A stretch of DNA of 64,000 bases, taken from NCBI GenBank assembly GCA_035771175.1, contig CM069593.1, positions 37,429,741 through 37,493,740 of the forward strand, given 5' to 3'. The position numbers were made by a program, and so were the translations under genes. Of the stretch, positions 1 to 12,065 are shown piece by piece (the stretch's first letter is position 1; each line of letters begins with the position of its first letter). Under the pieces are notes generated by a model. It saw only the letters and a program-made list of their open reading frames with translations, searched no databases and was not told where the DNA came from. The DNA comes from Paratinospora sagittata. Its lineage: Eukaryota > Streptophyta > Magnoliopsida > Ranunculales > Menispermaceae.

Positions 1-119
1 TTGAAGATTTTAAGATCATCAACTAGTATTATCATATATGACTTGTCCATTTCGCTCATTTATTAAATAGATTGAGACGTGTAAAACACTTGTGTCCAAC
101 AAATGTGAAGGAGTAATTG

Positions 120-847
120 CAAGGGCAGAGCCACGGGCAATCAAGGACCCCCCCTCCCCCCTATATAGGAATATATTATTATTAAATATAAATATACTAA
201 GTATTAATTTATTATTATTTTTTAGAAGAAAACAATGTTTGTATTCATGTTAGTGTCTAATAGATCCATACTCCTAATTAACTAGTGGTGAGTTAAATAT
301 TAATTTATTAAATTAAAATAATCTAATTAAATAAAAAAAAAATTATTAAAAATATTAATTTATCAAAAACTAATATCCAACAAATTATAATCACAATCAA
401 ATAAAAAATTTACATATAAACACTTAAAAACACACTCCTTTGAATTTGCCACTCAAGTTTCGATTTATAGCGTTAAAGATAAGGTTGTCAACTACTTTTC
501 GAAAAGTTTAGTTGAACCTTTTTTATAATAATGCTTAGCTGGATTCAAAATAACTACAAATGCATATTTTCTAGACATTAGCAACTAACATATCTTAAAG
601 TATGCAATAAATGATTCAATGGATACACTTAGTTACAAATTTTTGCAGTTAAATTAGTATTTTTCTTACTTAAAAGAAATGATAATCTAATTATAAAAGT
701 TGCAACTACATATATGACTATACATGCTTATCCTTTGAATATTAATGATTTACATATCTTAATCAATGAATTTTTCTTGTACCATCGAGGTTTGTTTAAA
801 TTTTTTTTTTAGCCCACCCTAAATAAAATTCTTGGCTACGCTCCTTG
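120..847. mobile_element. hAT-like non-autonomous DNA transposon (probable)
   Basis: The ends form an imperfect terminal inverted repeat: CAAGGGCAGAGCC at the left, and CAAGGAGCGTAGCC when the right end is read on the minus strand. A GTAATTG duplication lies directly outside (113-119 and 848-854); the eighth base differs. The 728-bp interior is AT-rich with no coding potential. A 7-8 bp duplication and a CA(A)GGG-type end fit the hAT superfamily, but that assignment is inference. It could be another TIR family, since the inverted repeat is short. Confidence 0.55.
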
Positions 848-1051
848 GTAATTGTACTTGTAGTTGTACTTTTTAAAGTAACAACATTTCCTTATAGATT
901 GTCTTTTTTCCTTGCAATATTTTCTTTTCAAAAGAAGAAAAAGGGACGATATCAAATTGCGAAGGCTGCAATTGGTTAAGGAAAAATTTATAAAACAACT
1001 ATTGTTTTTTGAAAGAACATGTTTTCTAATAAAATCTCATAAAACTATTTT

Positions 1052-1252
1052 CACATTCAACAAACCAAACACATTTTTCATTTTTTCTAAATTTTGATAC
1101 AAAAAATTGTATCCGAATTATGAACCAAACGCAGCTGAAATAATCATGCATGTTCTATTTCAGATTCAATAAACCAAACACATTTTTCGTTTTTAAATTT
1201 TGATACAAAAAATTATATCCGAATTATGAACCAAAGCAACTGAAATAATCAT
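1052..1252. repeat. Two-copy tandem duplication, unit about 100 bp
   Basis: The segment 1052-1150 is repeated at 1161-1252 with few changes. Both copies carry the block AAACCAAACACATTTTTC, then TTTTGATACAAAAAATT, and end in GAAATAATCATG. The unit is non-coding and its origin is unknown. Confidence 0.8.
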
Positions 1253-1860
1253 GTTCCGTTAAATATTTTAATGGCTCTATAATAATAATTGAGATATCAA
1301 TCATATAACTCAAGTGATTATTTCCTAATTGAAAAATATTAATCTAACTACAAAAAAATACAACTACACATTCATGTTCATTAGATGTGTATATTATACA
1401 CATTTTGAGGTATGTAATAAATGATCTAATAAATATATATAAATGTATAATTACATTATAGTTATAGATTTTTATAGTTAAATTAACATTTTCCTTCCTA
1501 ATTACTACACAAAAATATGAGATATCAATGATATTTTTTATGATGTTTCCCAGGTAATTAATCTAGGTAGCCAAAATTTGAAAAAGAAGAGATACAATTG
1601 AATTGGCTAAGACGTTGATGATGAGAATCTCAAAGAATTATTTGAATATCAAACATTATATAATTCCAACTAGCTTCTCATGATCAGGATCGAGTTTGCT
1701 TCTTCTCTAAATTAAATAACTTGTGGATATGGAAATTAATAGCACCGATCAACAACATATATATCAGCAAAAACAATTAATGCGTCTTTTTGGCACTTTG
1801 TGTATGGTCTTGCACCAATTTGGGATATAAAGAAGAATGCACAAGAAAAAAAGAAAATAT

Positions 1861-2074
1861 GCTTAAAGTCAATTTGAAAAGGATAGCTAGCTTTATTTTG
1901 ACTTGGCACCATTTGGAAGTTGTGGAAAATCTTACCAAATCTTATACTAATCATCAAAATTTTTACCGTCAAAAAAAGTTCTCTTAATTAAGATAATATC
2001 ATCCTTGGTATATGCTCAAAGTCAATTTGAAAAGGATAGCTAGCCTTATCTTCCCTTGGCACCATTTGGAAGTA
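1861..2074. repeat. Short direct duplication, two copies about 153 bp apart
   Basis: The block at 1861-1920 recurs at 2014-2074. Both have AAAGTCAATTTGAAAAGG followed by ATAGCTAGC and, after a short divergent stretch, CTTGGCACCATTTGGAAGT. No coding content is seen in either copy. Confidence 0.75.
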
Positions 2075-2385
2075 TAGAGCTATTTCAGAATTACAGAATG
2101 ATTTACAACCATTAGATGAATGACAAATAAATGACAGGTGTTACAATCTTGGAATAATCTTCTAACAACTTCTGATTCTTCCAGAACCTACAGAGCAACT
2201 AATTCTGGCACTCCATTATCTGAATCCGTTGGAGCTCATGCCTGTGATGACGTGGCTTTAGTGACCTCGCTTAACTGATGTTTTAAGAAAATTGGATACC
2301 GTGGGTGAAAAAAAATAAAAAAATAAATGAAGTTCTTATCCTCACTAGAAAATGAATCTTATCATCACTAGAAAATGAAGAATAG

Positions 2386-2387
<2 letters not shown>

Positions 2388-2432
<45 letters not shown>
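2388..2432. repeat. (TA)n microsatellite
   Basis: A run of about 22 uninterrupted TA dinucleotides. Confidence 0.97.
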
Positions 2433-2436
<4 letters not shown>

Positions 2437-2906
2437 ATTCTTCATTTTACATTGAGGAGCATGAGTCTTGAGCATCAACATACCAATTGGATGCTTTAAG
2501 AAAATTAGAAATGAAGTATGGATTAGAAATGAATTAGTTTTGAACCCAATTCGGTCCTTTTGTTCTCTCCTAAAAAGAAAAATGCACGTGGAGCTTTCTA
2601 GCATTCCTTATACAGGAAAACGGTATTGGTAACTAACACGTAAATATTGCCTGTCTGAGCTGCCTCTTAAACCTGAAAGTTGTTATTTTCAAAGAATCCT
2701 AATGTATTTTTCGCTGACTGACTTCACCTAGTTGATTATAAGAGTTTTCATAAACTCATATTTACTTAAAATCTAATTTTAAGCATTTTTCCACCTAAGG
2801 TCTTTGTTTTCTTTTAGAGGAAACAAGTATAATTGTATTAATATAAGATGATAACATGTACATGAACCAGAATTTGCCAAAAGAAATACTAGAGTATATA
2901 AACTCC

Positions 2907-3509
2907 TCAAAACATACACGCACTCCAATCCCTCACCCAATCATTTACTGAAAAACTATTAGAAATTGTTGATGCTGCAGCCCAATAGGCTGCGCCTAAA
3001 ACAATTTCCTCCCATAAATCGTACATCTCCCGCTCTTTGACTCGGAAGATCCTCGAATTCCTTTCAATCCACAGCCCCCAAGTGGTTGCAAATAAGATAA
3101 TTCCACAAACATCTTTCACTCTTTCGGACCCCGAGGCAATTTGTGCCAATGAAATGCACTCCTCACATGATAATGGCCTAAAGAACATGCCTGTACACAT
3201 GCACTCCCATCTTTGCCACACCTTCTTAGCCACACAACACTATATGAATAAATGATCTATCGACTCACCATCAAGTTTGCACAAGGGGCAACAATGGGGA
3301 GAAATAGCTCTATATGGGGACCTCTTTTGCATCATATCCGGTGTTCAACTTCTTATGCACCAAATTCCATCCAAAAATTTTTACCTTAGAAGGAAGATGA
3401 GCACTCCACAAGCATGAGGTAATGGAAGGGCTATGATTTGTGGATAATCGGTGATGCAATCAAGGAAAGATTTACACGAGAAGACCCCATTTGGAAGCAA
3501 CGAGCATCT
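2907..3509 (-). pseudogene. LINE (L1-type) ORF2 3' portion, left part
   Basis: Read on the minus strand, this is the C-terminal end of a non-LTR retrotransposon ORF2. Around 3270-3300 it encodes a reverse-transcriptase-associated zinc-binding (zf-RVT) motif, with CPLC, then DGES, then DHLF spacing. A tryptophan-rich tail follows, including WGLWIERNSRIF at about 3050-3090, ending at a stop at 2907-2909. The frame has stops and shifts (one stop sits between the zinc motif and the tail), so it is dead. The right end, AAACC at 3510-3514, is the target site of gypsy element A; the LINE continues at 31450. Confidence 0.8.
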
Positions 3510-3514
3510 AAACC

Positions 3515-4357
3515 TGTTGGATGGTCAACTCGGATTAGAGATAAGCTGGTGTTTCGAGATGTGTTAGCCACGTATGAAGAAGGACGAGCCGAGGTGACGG
3601 GGAAAAAGTCGCGTAAAGTGGCGACCGCCAGATCAGCTCGGTCAAATCGAGCTCTATTCAATTATGAACGTGTCTGAGCCGACTTAACGGGATGATAAAT
3701 ACGATAATCCCAAAAGCACGATCTTAGCGACTCGGCCCAGCCGAGCCAAGCTCAGGGCTATTCTGTTCAAGGCTGACAGTTCGGTCTCTATCCGAGCTGA
3801 TTACCCCAGATGAAGCAGATAAGATTAAGGAGTCTTTCTTAACACGCCATATCCCGAGAAATCCGAGGTAGTTGCACTCTTAGATACGGACTTCGACATA
3901 GAGACGGGATAGGACTCCTCATCCAAGAAAAATCAGGAAAATAAGAATCATCCGAGATGAGATAAGATTCCTACTCTGAGATGAACTCAGAATGGATAAG
4001 CTCATCTAGCACATCTCAACCAACTACGAAACAACACGTGGCACCATGCATACTGGGCAGTTAGCCATTCCGGCCAGAGGACCTCCTCTACAAATAAAAC
4101 TTATCACCCTCACCATAAGCTGCAAACAACTTTTTACAAGAGTTATTGCTATAGTCTTGAACAAGCTCTAACTTAGGCATTAGAGGGTCTTTGGTGGGTA
4201 CCACACCGGTGTTCCTTACAATAGCCATATCGGTTTCTCTCTTATTCTCAGATCTAGTTGATAAACCCTAGCCGAAACAGGAGAGTTCATAATTTCAGAT
4301 ACGATCATCTCCTACGCGTGTTCATCTACTTGGTGTTGATCAGATTCTACGTCAACA
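3515..4357 (+). repeat. Element A 5' LTR
   Basis: An 843-bp LTR that matches 30580-31449. It starts TGTTGGATGG and ends GTCAACA. Relative to the 3' copy it has a small internal deletion near 3541-3560. A degraded TATA box (TACAAATA, 4089-4096) aligns with TATAAATA in the 3' LTR. Confidence 0.95.
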
Positions 4358-4359
4358 TT

Positions 4360-4377
4360 TGGCGCCATCTGTGGGGA
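4360..4377 (+). other. Primer binding site of element A
   Basis: Two bases after the 5' LTR lies TGGCGCCATCTGTGGGGA. The first seven bases, TGGCGCC, match the complement of the tRNA-Asp 3' end used by many plant gypsy elements. Later bases diverge, so the exact primer tRNA is inferred. Confidence 0.7.
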
Positions 4378-4409
4378 CGACTTATCGTGCCAATAAAAAC
4401 TTTCCGGCA

Positions 4410-5166
4410 ATGAGTCAAGAGGAAAATCCCCCGTATCTGAAAAAGCTCCTGGCTTCATCGGAGCCTCCTACGGCCCAAAGAGGGAGACCCCCCAAAATGA
4501 AGAAGAGCTCTGCTCAAAAGTCTGCACGAATCAGCAATATTGAGAGGAAGGTAGAAAAGATCTCTCAACTAGAACTGGAGCAGAATGAATAATTGCATGC
4601 AACTTTTCTGTCACCACCGCTACAAATCCCAAAAGTTTGAAAAGATGAAGGAAGCCACTACCGAAGTATCAATTCCCTACCAAAATTTTGCAAAAAGTAG
4701 TAGCAAGCATCTTAACGGATGAAAACAAAGATCTCTTTCCATAGGAGATCATCGTCATTCTCTGGAGGCGAAAAAGAAGGAGCACGACTCCAGCTCTTTC
4801 CAAGTCCAGTCAGCGTGGAAGAGATCAGGCCGACCTTTACCAAGATCGGTCGCAGCCAGGTCGGCCTTGGTAGGGATACATAAAATAGGGTTGCTTCCTG
4901 CAGTCAGTACGAACTAGGCTGACCTGACCTTCCAAAAGCACTCAAATTTGATCTCATACGGAGTATGAAGACTTTCCCTCACCTTTCACCCAAGAGGTAC
5001 TTCAGGCCCCACTCCCAAATAATGTCGAAATAGTGGACGTCAAAACGTACAAGGGGAAGATCGAACCAAGAGAACATGTTGAAAACTACATGTCCTAGAT
5101 GGAGTTCAAAGGATATGACAATGCAACAATGTGTAAAGGCTTCCAAATTACCCTCGAGGGACCAGC
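4410..5166 (+). pseudogene. gag: Element A gag, 5' part
   Basis: An ATG at 4410 opens a lysine- and serine-rich N-terminus that stops at about 4590. Gag-like sequence resumes at about 4980-5166 with PLPNNVEIVDVKTYKGK and VENYM, typical of the start of the retrotransposon gag capsid domain. The coding frame is then cut by element B within the CCAGC target at 5162-5166. It contains several stops and is non-functional. Confidence 0.75.
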
Positions 5167-6864
5167 TGTTGGCCCAGATATGTCCATGAGGAGGGTGAAT
5201 TGAACACATAGACGATTTAAAAATAATAACAATGGCAAAGATACAGTGTAGAAAATAAACAACTATGCACAATCAATTTATAGTGGTTCGGCTACTTGCC
5301 TACATCCACTACCTAACTTCTTCAGTTAGGATTTTAACCTTGTCACTAAGGGATTCTCATACGGGTGAGAATGAAACCGTTACACCTTTTCTCAACTTGC
5401 AGGTGTGAGAGCAACCGTTACACTTCTCAGCTTACAAGCGTGAGACCAACCTATCTCAACTTACGGGTATGAGAACTACCGTTTCTCAACTTACGAGTGT
5501 GAGAAGACCTGACTTTGTTGATTATAAAATATCAATTCAGTAGTTTATCTAACTACTGTTACAACCTTGATACAGAATATGAAATTGAATACAACTGTAC
5601 CTTATAAACTAACTCTCAAATTACTTTTTCAGCAAGAATGATATAAGTTAAAACAGTTCAAAGCTTCAAATAAGTTTTCTGATAAAGATAGAATGTTAGC
5701 TCAGTATGAAAACCTTTTGAGTACGTAAAGTCTCAAAGAAAAACTACTGTGAAAACAGATCGACTTAAATGTTTTCTTGACCAGATGAAAATTCGACTAA
5801 CTTTCAAAAAGTGTTTTAGCTCAGAGAATTTTCAGTGCTTAACAAATTGTTAAGTGTCTGTATTTATAGACTTGTAGATATGAAGTTGTTGTTCATTTGA
5901 ATTTGAATTTCAAATATGAACGTTTATTCACAACAGCTAGAATATATCACGATAGTGGCAACTGCACAATTCATGAATATTATGTTTTTCTCCAGATACA
6001 CGAATAAGAAAAGTTGTAGAAGACGTGGTTCGTGAATCAGAGAATGTCTCTTACAAATACAAAAAAATGATTTTGTATGAAAAGTTGTTCAAAAAAGGTG
6101 GCAAAAAATACGTACATGTCAGAATAGTAAAAATATCATTTTTGTCGTTTTGTTCCTTTGAGGGCGCTCATAGAATATCAGTGTCCTACTGAATAATGAA
6201 GTGAGGGCGCTACTAAGTTGTATGCATCCTGACTTGGTTTGACAATTAAACAACTTAAAGCATGAGGGCGCTACTTCGCAGTAAGCGTCCTGCTTTGTTT
6301 TAAAACGCAAAACATATGAGGGCGCTACTCAAAAGTAAGCGTCCTTAACTATTAAAAATAGTTTTAAAACAATGTTTAAGCGCGCTGACGGATGGTGAGC
6401 ATCTTGAAAGTTACTCAAGTTGATTGTAAAGATAAGGGCGCTCCTACACAAGTAGCGTCCTAATAATTCATTCAATTTATAACTTATTAGCGTTTTAACT
6501 CATCAAGTCTAAGAGAGCGCTGCTAAAACATTAGCGTCTTGAAAGACTTTATAAAAATGGTTTTTGATTTCTCGATTAAAATACGATAAAACATAAAGTA
6601 ACCAAATGAAATCAAACATGCAACCAATCGATTAAAACATGCAGATGATAAAAATCTTGCTGAGAGTAAGTTGATTGATAGACCTTACAATCTAAGTACT
6701 GACAGATTTGGAACTTCATTTTTCTGTTCAATAGGCTTGTAATCTCAGTTTTTTGATCTTGATTCTTGATAAATCTGAAACACTTGACAAGATCATGAGA
6801 TAGACCAACTGAAGATATTTGGAATCATCAAAACCTTCATATCATGGGGTTTATTGAGAGAACA
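5167..6864 (-). repeat. Element B 3' LTR (complete)
   Basis: 1698 bp, bounded by TGTTGGCCC at 5167 and GAGAACA at 6864 on the plus strand. It holds the hairpin array at 5345-5510, the conserved TAGTGG...CCACTA box near 5280-5320, a TATA box (5861-5868, minus strand), and a palindrome array at about 6155-6545. Confidence 0.93.
5861..5868 (-). promoter_or_regulatory. TATA box in element B 3' LTR
   Basis: TATAAATA on the minus strand, about 60 bp upstream of the GACTAACTTTC (GAAAGTTAGTC) leader motif at about 5796-5812. The same pair recurs in the other LTR copy. Confidence 0.6.
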
Positions 6865-6880
6865 ATCTCCCCCTTTTTGA
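6865..6880 (-). other. Polypurine tract of element B
   Basis: The plus strand reads ATCTCCCCCTTTTTGA, i.e. a minus-strand TCAAAAAGGGGGAGAT directly before the 3' LTR. The same AAAAAGGGGGAGAT tract precedes the 3' LTR of Sirevirus F. Extra CTCCCCCT tracts occur at about 7091-7100 and 7152-7160. Confidence 0.85.
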
Positions 6881-7187
6881 TGATTTCAAATACTCAGAGA
6901 TCATGCAGATAGCTATTCATGTAATCAAACATATACCGAATTTAAAGCGATATTTGCAGTCATGTCAGTTCTATTTGATTTTAATCATACAATTTACATG
7001 GTAAGATGCAGACATTGCAGAAAACACACAATGTAAATTATAAAAAAGAATGAATACATTAACGTGTATAGAACACAATAACTTGGATAGAACTCCCCCT
7101 CACATGTAACTTTCCTCTTGAGCTAATTTAGCCTTAATATTTAGAATCTCTTCTCCCCCTTCTGAAAACATCAAAAAGTCAGTGGGC

Positions 7188-9615
7188 TCAGCCTGTACAT
7201 GGACTCTTCCCTTCCCTTTTCCTTTCGGCCTCCTCATCCTTCTTTGATCTACTAGAACTAGATGAAGAATTCTTGGGTTTCCTTGGTGCTTGTGGTCTTG
7301 AAGAACCACGTGTGCTCTGTCTCACATTGCTGACAGATTCACCAATTACAATACCTTTCCTGGATTTTTCAATGAATTTGTCGTGAGCATGCTTGGAAAC
7401 ACCACATTTAAATGGATCAAGAGGTGGACCAGGTTTGAAACCTTTTGCTTTTTGTTCCGCAAGACCTTGAGCAAACTCAGGAGACAGTGTATGACCTTCA
7501 AATTCTGGCCTGATTGGTCGCTTGCGTTTTGAATCAAGAAGAGTTTCTGATGAGGGATTTGGGGGTGGAGACACTCTTCGACTGATTCTATGCAATGGCT
7601 CTTTATCCGATTCATCTTCTTCTTCACATGCTAATATACCTTGAAGTCTATTAGACTCGTGAGGTCCTTGAGGACGTGTGAAGGCTAGAGCTTTTGGTGC
7701 AGATGGAACCTCTGCACCTTTCTTCTCCAACAGATGAAAGATCTTAGCGAAACGTTTCATGCTTGAGGCAATATACCAAACAATAGAATGCATCCTACTG
7801 TTCATTGCCTTGAAGAGATCTTTAAAGAAGCCAACTACTCCTTCTACTCGATCTGCAGTTGTGATGACAGTGTAAAACAAATCCATAATTGATGTGGCAA
7901 AGAAGGGCATCTTGTTCTCCAAGTTTTGTAATTTCTCAAAAGCACGAGTAACAAAGTCTAGAATCTTAGTTAGTCTATCATCTTCTGTTGGTGCTAGCCT
8001 TGCAGTATATAAATTCTCCTTCAGACTGGAAATGGCCTGCAGCACCGGATCAAGCGTTGTTTTGCTGGTTACTTGATCCAAGATAGCATCTAACACTGAT
8101 TGCAGAGTTTTAGAAATGGACTTATCTTTAGAGGGTTTAGCCATTTTACTTTTCAAGCTTTGAATTTCTTCAAGAATATTTTTTAAAGCTTCTTCAGTTA
8201 TAGCACTGGCTGCATGACTTGGCGTAGCTGGCATTGTGCGATTCTGTGGATTTTGAGGTGTAACACCTCATAGTTTTAATTATACACCTATGTTGACAGA
8301 TACATAACATACATGTATATGTACGTAGGAGTTAAATGTATATGTGTATAAGCATACATAAATTAAGTAGATTGTATTATTAAATGCCATACTATCATTA
8401 GATTATAAGATGATATAAATGACCTTGATATTATAAAATATTATAAACTATTATAAACTATTATAAGATATTATAATAGTATAAGATATTATAAGAATAT
8501 CTTATCTCCCTCATTCTCTCATTTATCTCATTCTCTCATTTATCTCATTTTCTCATCTCTCTCAAACATGAAACATAAATAAAAAAAAAGAAAAGAAAAG
8601 AGAAGAAGAAACAGAGAAAAGAGAAACGAAGGAGAGAAGGAAGAGAAAAAAAGGGGGGAACGCCCAATCTTTGCCGAATCGGGACCTACGGTAACTATTT
8701 TCACTCTAGTTCTTCGTGAAATCAATATCTAAGCTAGATGTAACGTTTCTTTCGGTGTTACAGAGTGGTGAGGTACATACCCAGAGGTAGACCTCCTCCT
8801 CTACTAACCACCATATTCATTACATGCATGAGAATGTGTGCGAGATTTACTTTCTTCTTTTCCAGAATGCACCAGATTAAGAATAAGTCTAATTCATTTA
8901 CATTACCCCTACTGCCGGTTTTAGGTTGAATGATGTGGGTAATGACGTTGTGGATTATTCTGGGAATAAGTTCAAAGGACTGATTTGTGAGTTTCTTCTC
9001 GACATAAGAATGGTTTTTTTTCCTTGAGACAAGATTGAGAGCAAAAAGGCTGTTATAGCCTGGATACTGAACTTTATTCTTGGTGAATGAAATTATGTGG
9101 GCACTTTCATCATTTGGCAAGTGGAATGTCTCAGAAAAGAATCTGGGAGAAATCTCAACAGATTTTTCCTTCACCACAGATTTTTCCTTCACCACAGATT
9201 TTTTTGAGAGTTCAGAGTCAGGTTTATCAACCAGATTCAAATAGAATTGGCTGACGAGACTGGGATACCATTTTGAGTTTAGAATGAGAAAATTGATCCA
9301 GCTTTGGAATTCAAAAAGAGATAAAATATCCATATGGGAGTTAATGAAGAAGTCAAAATTGACATAGCTTTCATCAATTACAGCTTGGTTCATGAGCTTC
9401 TCGGCTTTGTCTCCTTTTCTTCTCATATGAGAAAAAGAAGGTGGGTGAGAGGTGGTTTTAGTAGGAGGTATGGGTATCACTGGTGTGGGTTCCTCAGCCG
9501 GAGCGGCTTGAGTTGGTTCAGTTCTTGGTCTCAAACTCCTATCTGGAGGTGATGATGGCGACACAACTCGTTTTCTAGTAGAAAAGAGGCGAAGCTTTTC
9601 GGGCTTGGGTGCCAT
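7188..9615 (-). pseudogene. Element B accessory ORF, plant-transposon-protein-like, split by solo LTR D
   Basis: The likely start is MAPKPEKLRLF at 9615 (the open frame extends further, but this Met begins the basic Ser/Pro-rich leader). The first part (9615-8763) has a low-complexity Pro/Arg segment, then WYPSLVSQFYLNL and SPRFFSETFHLP. These resemble the 'putative plant transposon protein' family found in many non-autonomous plant LTR elements. After the 504-bp insertion the frame resumes (8258-7188), with a helical segment and a Lys/Ser-rich basic tail. Apart from D it is largely open. Its function is not known to me. Confidence 0.65.
8259..8762. mobile_element. Solo LTR D inside the element B accessory ORF
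   Basis: A 504-bp insert with perfect 9-bp inverted ends (TGTAACACC...GGTGTTACA). It contains TATAA-rich sequence (8400-8500) and a CT/GA-rich tract (8510-8660). Its removal restores the frame of the accessory ORF. No clean 5-bp TSD is visible: flanks are TGAGG on the left and GAGTG on the right, so the duplication was lost or the solo LTR arose by recombination between different copies. Confidence 0.65.
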
Positions 9616-9842
9616 TAAAAAAAAAATCAAAAGAGAAGATTGTGAAGAACTTTGACTACAAGACAAAGACTGTAGCACAAGAGAATAGAGGATTCGAAAA
9701 AGAGCAGAGAACAAGATTTACCAAGGTTAAAGATGAAGATTCAGTGGTAACTTTGAAAATGATTCCTAGAAAAGTTCTTCGAAGCGTCCTAAAGCATAAA
9801 ATAAAAGGTGAAAAGTGACTTTTAGGATACAACAGGTTTGGC

Positions 9843-10083
9843 TTTATAGAGAGAAAGCGTTAACCTTGCTCCTGACATATATCAGCACGTGCCGCTTCCT
9901 ATTCTTAAAAAAAAGGCGGTTTGATTTAATGAGTAATATTGACCAATTAGCGTCCTATTTCAAACTATCGTTCTTACTCGACTAGAGCTATTATGCACAT
10001 TAGCGTCCTTCTTATAACGAGTGATTTTGGAACAGATAATGGCATCGGGCACATTAGCGTCCTCAAACGCTGTTAGCATCCTT
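9843..10083 (-). promoter_or_regulatory. Internal promoter-like block upstream of the element B accessory ORF
   Basis: On the minus strand, reading toward the accessory ORF: three AGGACGCTAAT motifs at about 53-bp spacing (10050-10063, 9996-10010, 9945-9956), plus a degenerate fourth at 10072-10083; a CACGTG G-box at 9886-9891; and TATAAA at 9843-9848, about 230 bp before the ATG at 9615. The AGGACGCT motif is otherwise confined to U3 regions of LTRs here. Promoter function is inference from motif order. Confidence 0.45.
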
Positions 10084-11092
10084 ATTGATACTTAGGCTCT
10101 AATATTTAGCATATTTGACGAATACAAGCTCAAATATCGTATGGTTGAATAACTAATATTGAAAATTATATTTCGTCAACCAATAGTCAGTAATTTAATC
10201 ACGAGCAAAAATAATTTAAACATTCCGAGCAACACATAATTAAATATAGACATTAATTTCAAGTTGTCACTGATGAGTATGTTCCAGTAGTAGAAGAAAA
10301 GAAAGTGACTTTTATACCTTTGCATATTTTTGACTTTTACCTCAAGGTACTGCAAAGTCCTCGACTTGAGTACTTTGTCTCATTTTGAAGCAGCTGAGAT
10401 AATTCATTATCTTTGTGTTAACCTATATGGTTCATCCTTAGTACATCCCTAAAGTATACTTGATGAAGCATATTTTGATGATCACAAACAAAGTATTTTT
10501 TGGTGTTAACGAACATTTTTCAAGAACTTATCTCTGCACCAAAGGAAAAGTAAAAAGCCAAGAAACGACTCGATCAAGGAACTCAAAGCTCATATCCAAC
10601 GGTCAAGATAGTTTCAACTTACGGACTGCAATGATCATATCCTGATGTCAAGATCCTCTCACGTGAATGATTCGATCAAAGGAAAACAAAGACATATAAG
10701 TCATGAAAGGACTCCAATAATCGCATCATAAATTTAAAAAAATGGTTTGATCAAGCTTCGTGACAACATCTTCTGATCAACGTTCAAAGTCATCTCTAGC
10801 TCTAAGATCAGCAAAGAAGTCACAATGAAGAGTTGGAAGTACCGATCAAGAGAAATGAGAAATACATAAGGAAATTAAGGTATATCTTTTTCTGATCATT
10901 ATTGCTCAAAATATTTTTCAAAACCATGCATATATCATTACCATATGTTTTCTAAATCTTCGTGTTTTGATTTCAAGTTTTTAACTATATTTCAAATGAT
11001 TTAATACTATATATTTAATTTGAAATATGCCGAGTTTTTATTCGCATTTATTGAATATTTTATCACAAGTAAAAATTATTTTCAAAGTGTCT

Positions 11093-11790
11093 TTCAGGAC
11101 GCTAATGAAATAGCAGCGCTCTCATAAGCTTGTTAAGTACGGACTCTGATAGGTCATTAGGACACTAATAACGCTCAAGGTTGAAATGAACTGATTAATT
11201 AGGACGCTCACTTATATAGTAGCGATCTTATATATTAGTCAACCTTTGAAGTTGTTAAGAAGCTGACTCCGCATTAGCTCACTGAAAGATCTTTTAAAAA
11301 GTTCTTCAAAGAATGTTTCTTTGAGGACGCTGATGGTTATAAGTTGACTAAACTATCATGACGTTTACTGGATAGGTGCGCCCTCACTGATTGTCCTTCA
11401 ACGTGTTTTTAAATGTCTTCACTTGCAGGACACTTACATAGTAGTAGCGCCCTCAGGTTATGTTTTTATCTAGTAGGACGCTCACGTAATGTGACGCTCA
11501 CGTAATGTAGCGCCCTCATGTTTTGTTTTATGTTTTAAAGGCAAGACGCTTACTCGGATAGTAGCGCCCTCATGCACTTAATAGTTTTGAAACACAGGAG
11601 GACGCTAACTGTGCATTAGCACCCTCAAGGTTTAAGTCGTCTAAAGTCATAAGTAAGTCAGGACGCTTACGAGTTAGTAGCGCCCTCACTTCACTGTTCA
11701 GCAAGACGCTTATACGTAATAAGCGCCCTCAAGGAACAAAACGACAAAGTTGACATTATGCGTCAGGACACTGATTGCGTAATCAGGACT
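11093..11790 (+). promoter_or_regulatory. U3 palindrome array, GGACGCT/AGCGCCC type (element C 5' LTR)
   Basis: About ten GGACGCT...AGCGCCC doublets with 3-15 nt between arms, for example GACGCTTACTCGGATAGTAG followed by CGCCC. Matching arrays: 18805-19535 (C 3' LTR), 59430-60095 (O), 6155-6545 and 22415-22795 (B), 37435-37975 and 47400-47950 (F), 62855-63440 (P). All lie upstream of the TATA box. Confidence 0.75.
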
Positions 11791-12065
11791 CTAATTCAAC
11801 TATGGTCACTATTCTGACACGTACACCATATCGGTTTGCTTTTTAGAACAAATCTCTGCACAAGAACTCTTTAGATAAATTAGAGATCTTCTCCGATGCA
11901 TGAATCAGGGTATCCTGAAATTCTCCTTATTCATGTTATCTGGAAAGAACCAGAATGTGTATGAAAATTACAGATGCCATTTTTTTATACCACTCTAGCT
12001 GTTGAGTCTCAACGTTCATCTTGAATTTGAAATTCAAGTGTATAACGACTATGTCCCACTAAGAC

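Larger units (their letters stand above)
848..2890. other. AT-rich spacer without recognisable genes
   Basis: About 2 kb of low-GC sequence. It holds two short duplications and one TA microsatellite, listed separately. Open frames here are short, lysine- or phenylalanine-rich and show no recognisable motif, so I call no gene. Confidence 0.7.

Noticed and set aside
11093..11790. CRISPR-like regular repeats
   Set aside because: Units are diverged palindromic doublets with uneven spacing inside plant LTRs; no identical direct repeats with unique spacers and no cas genes.
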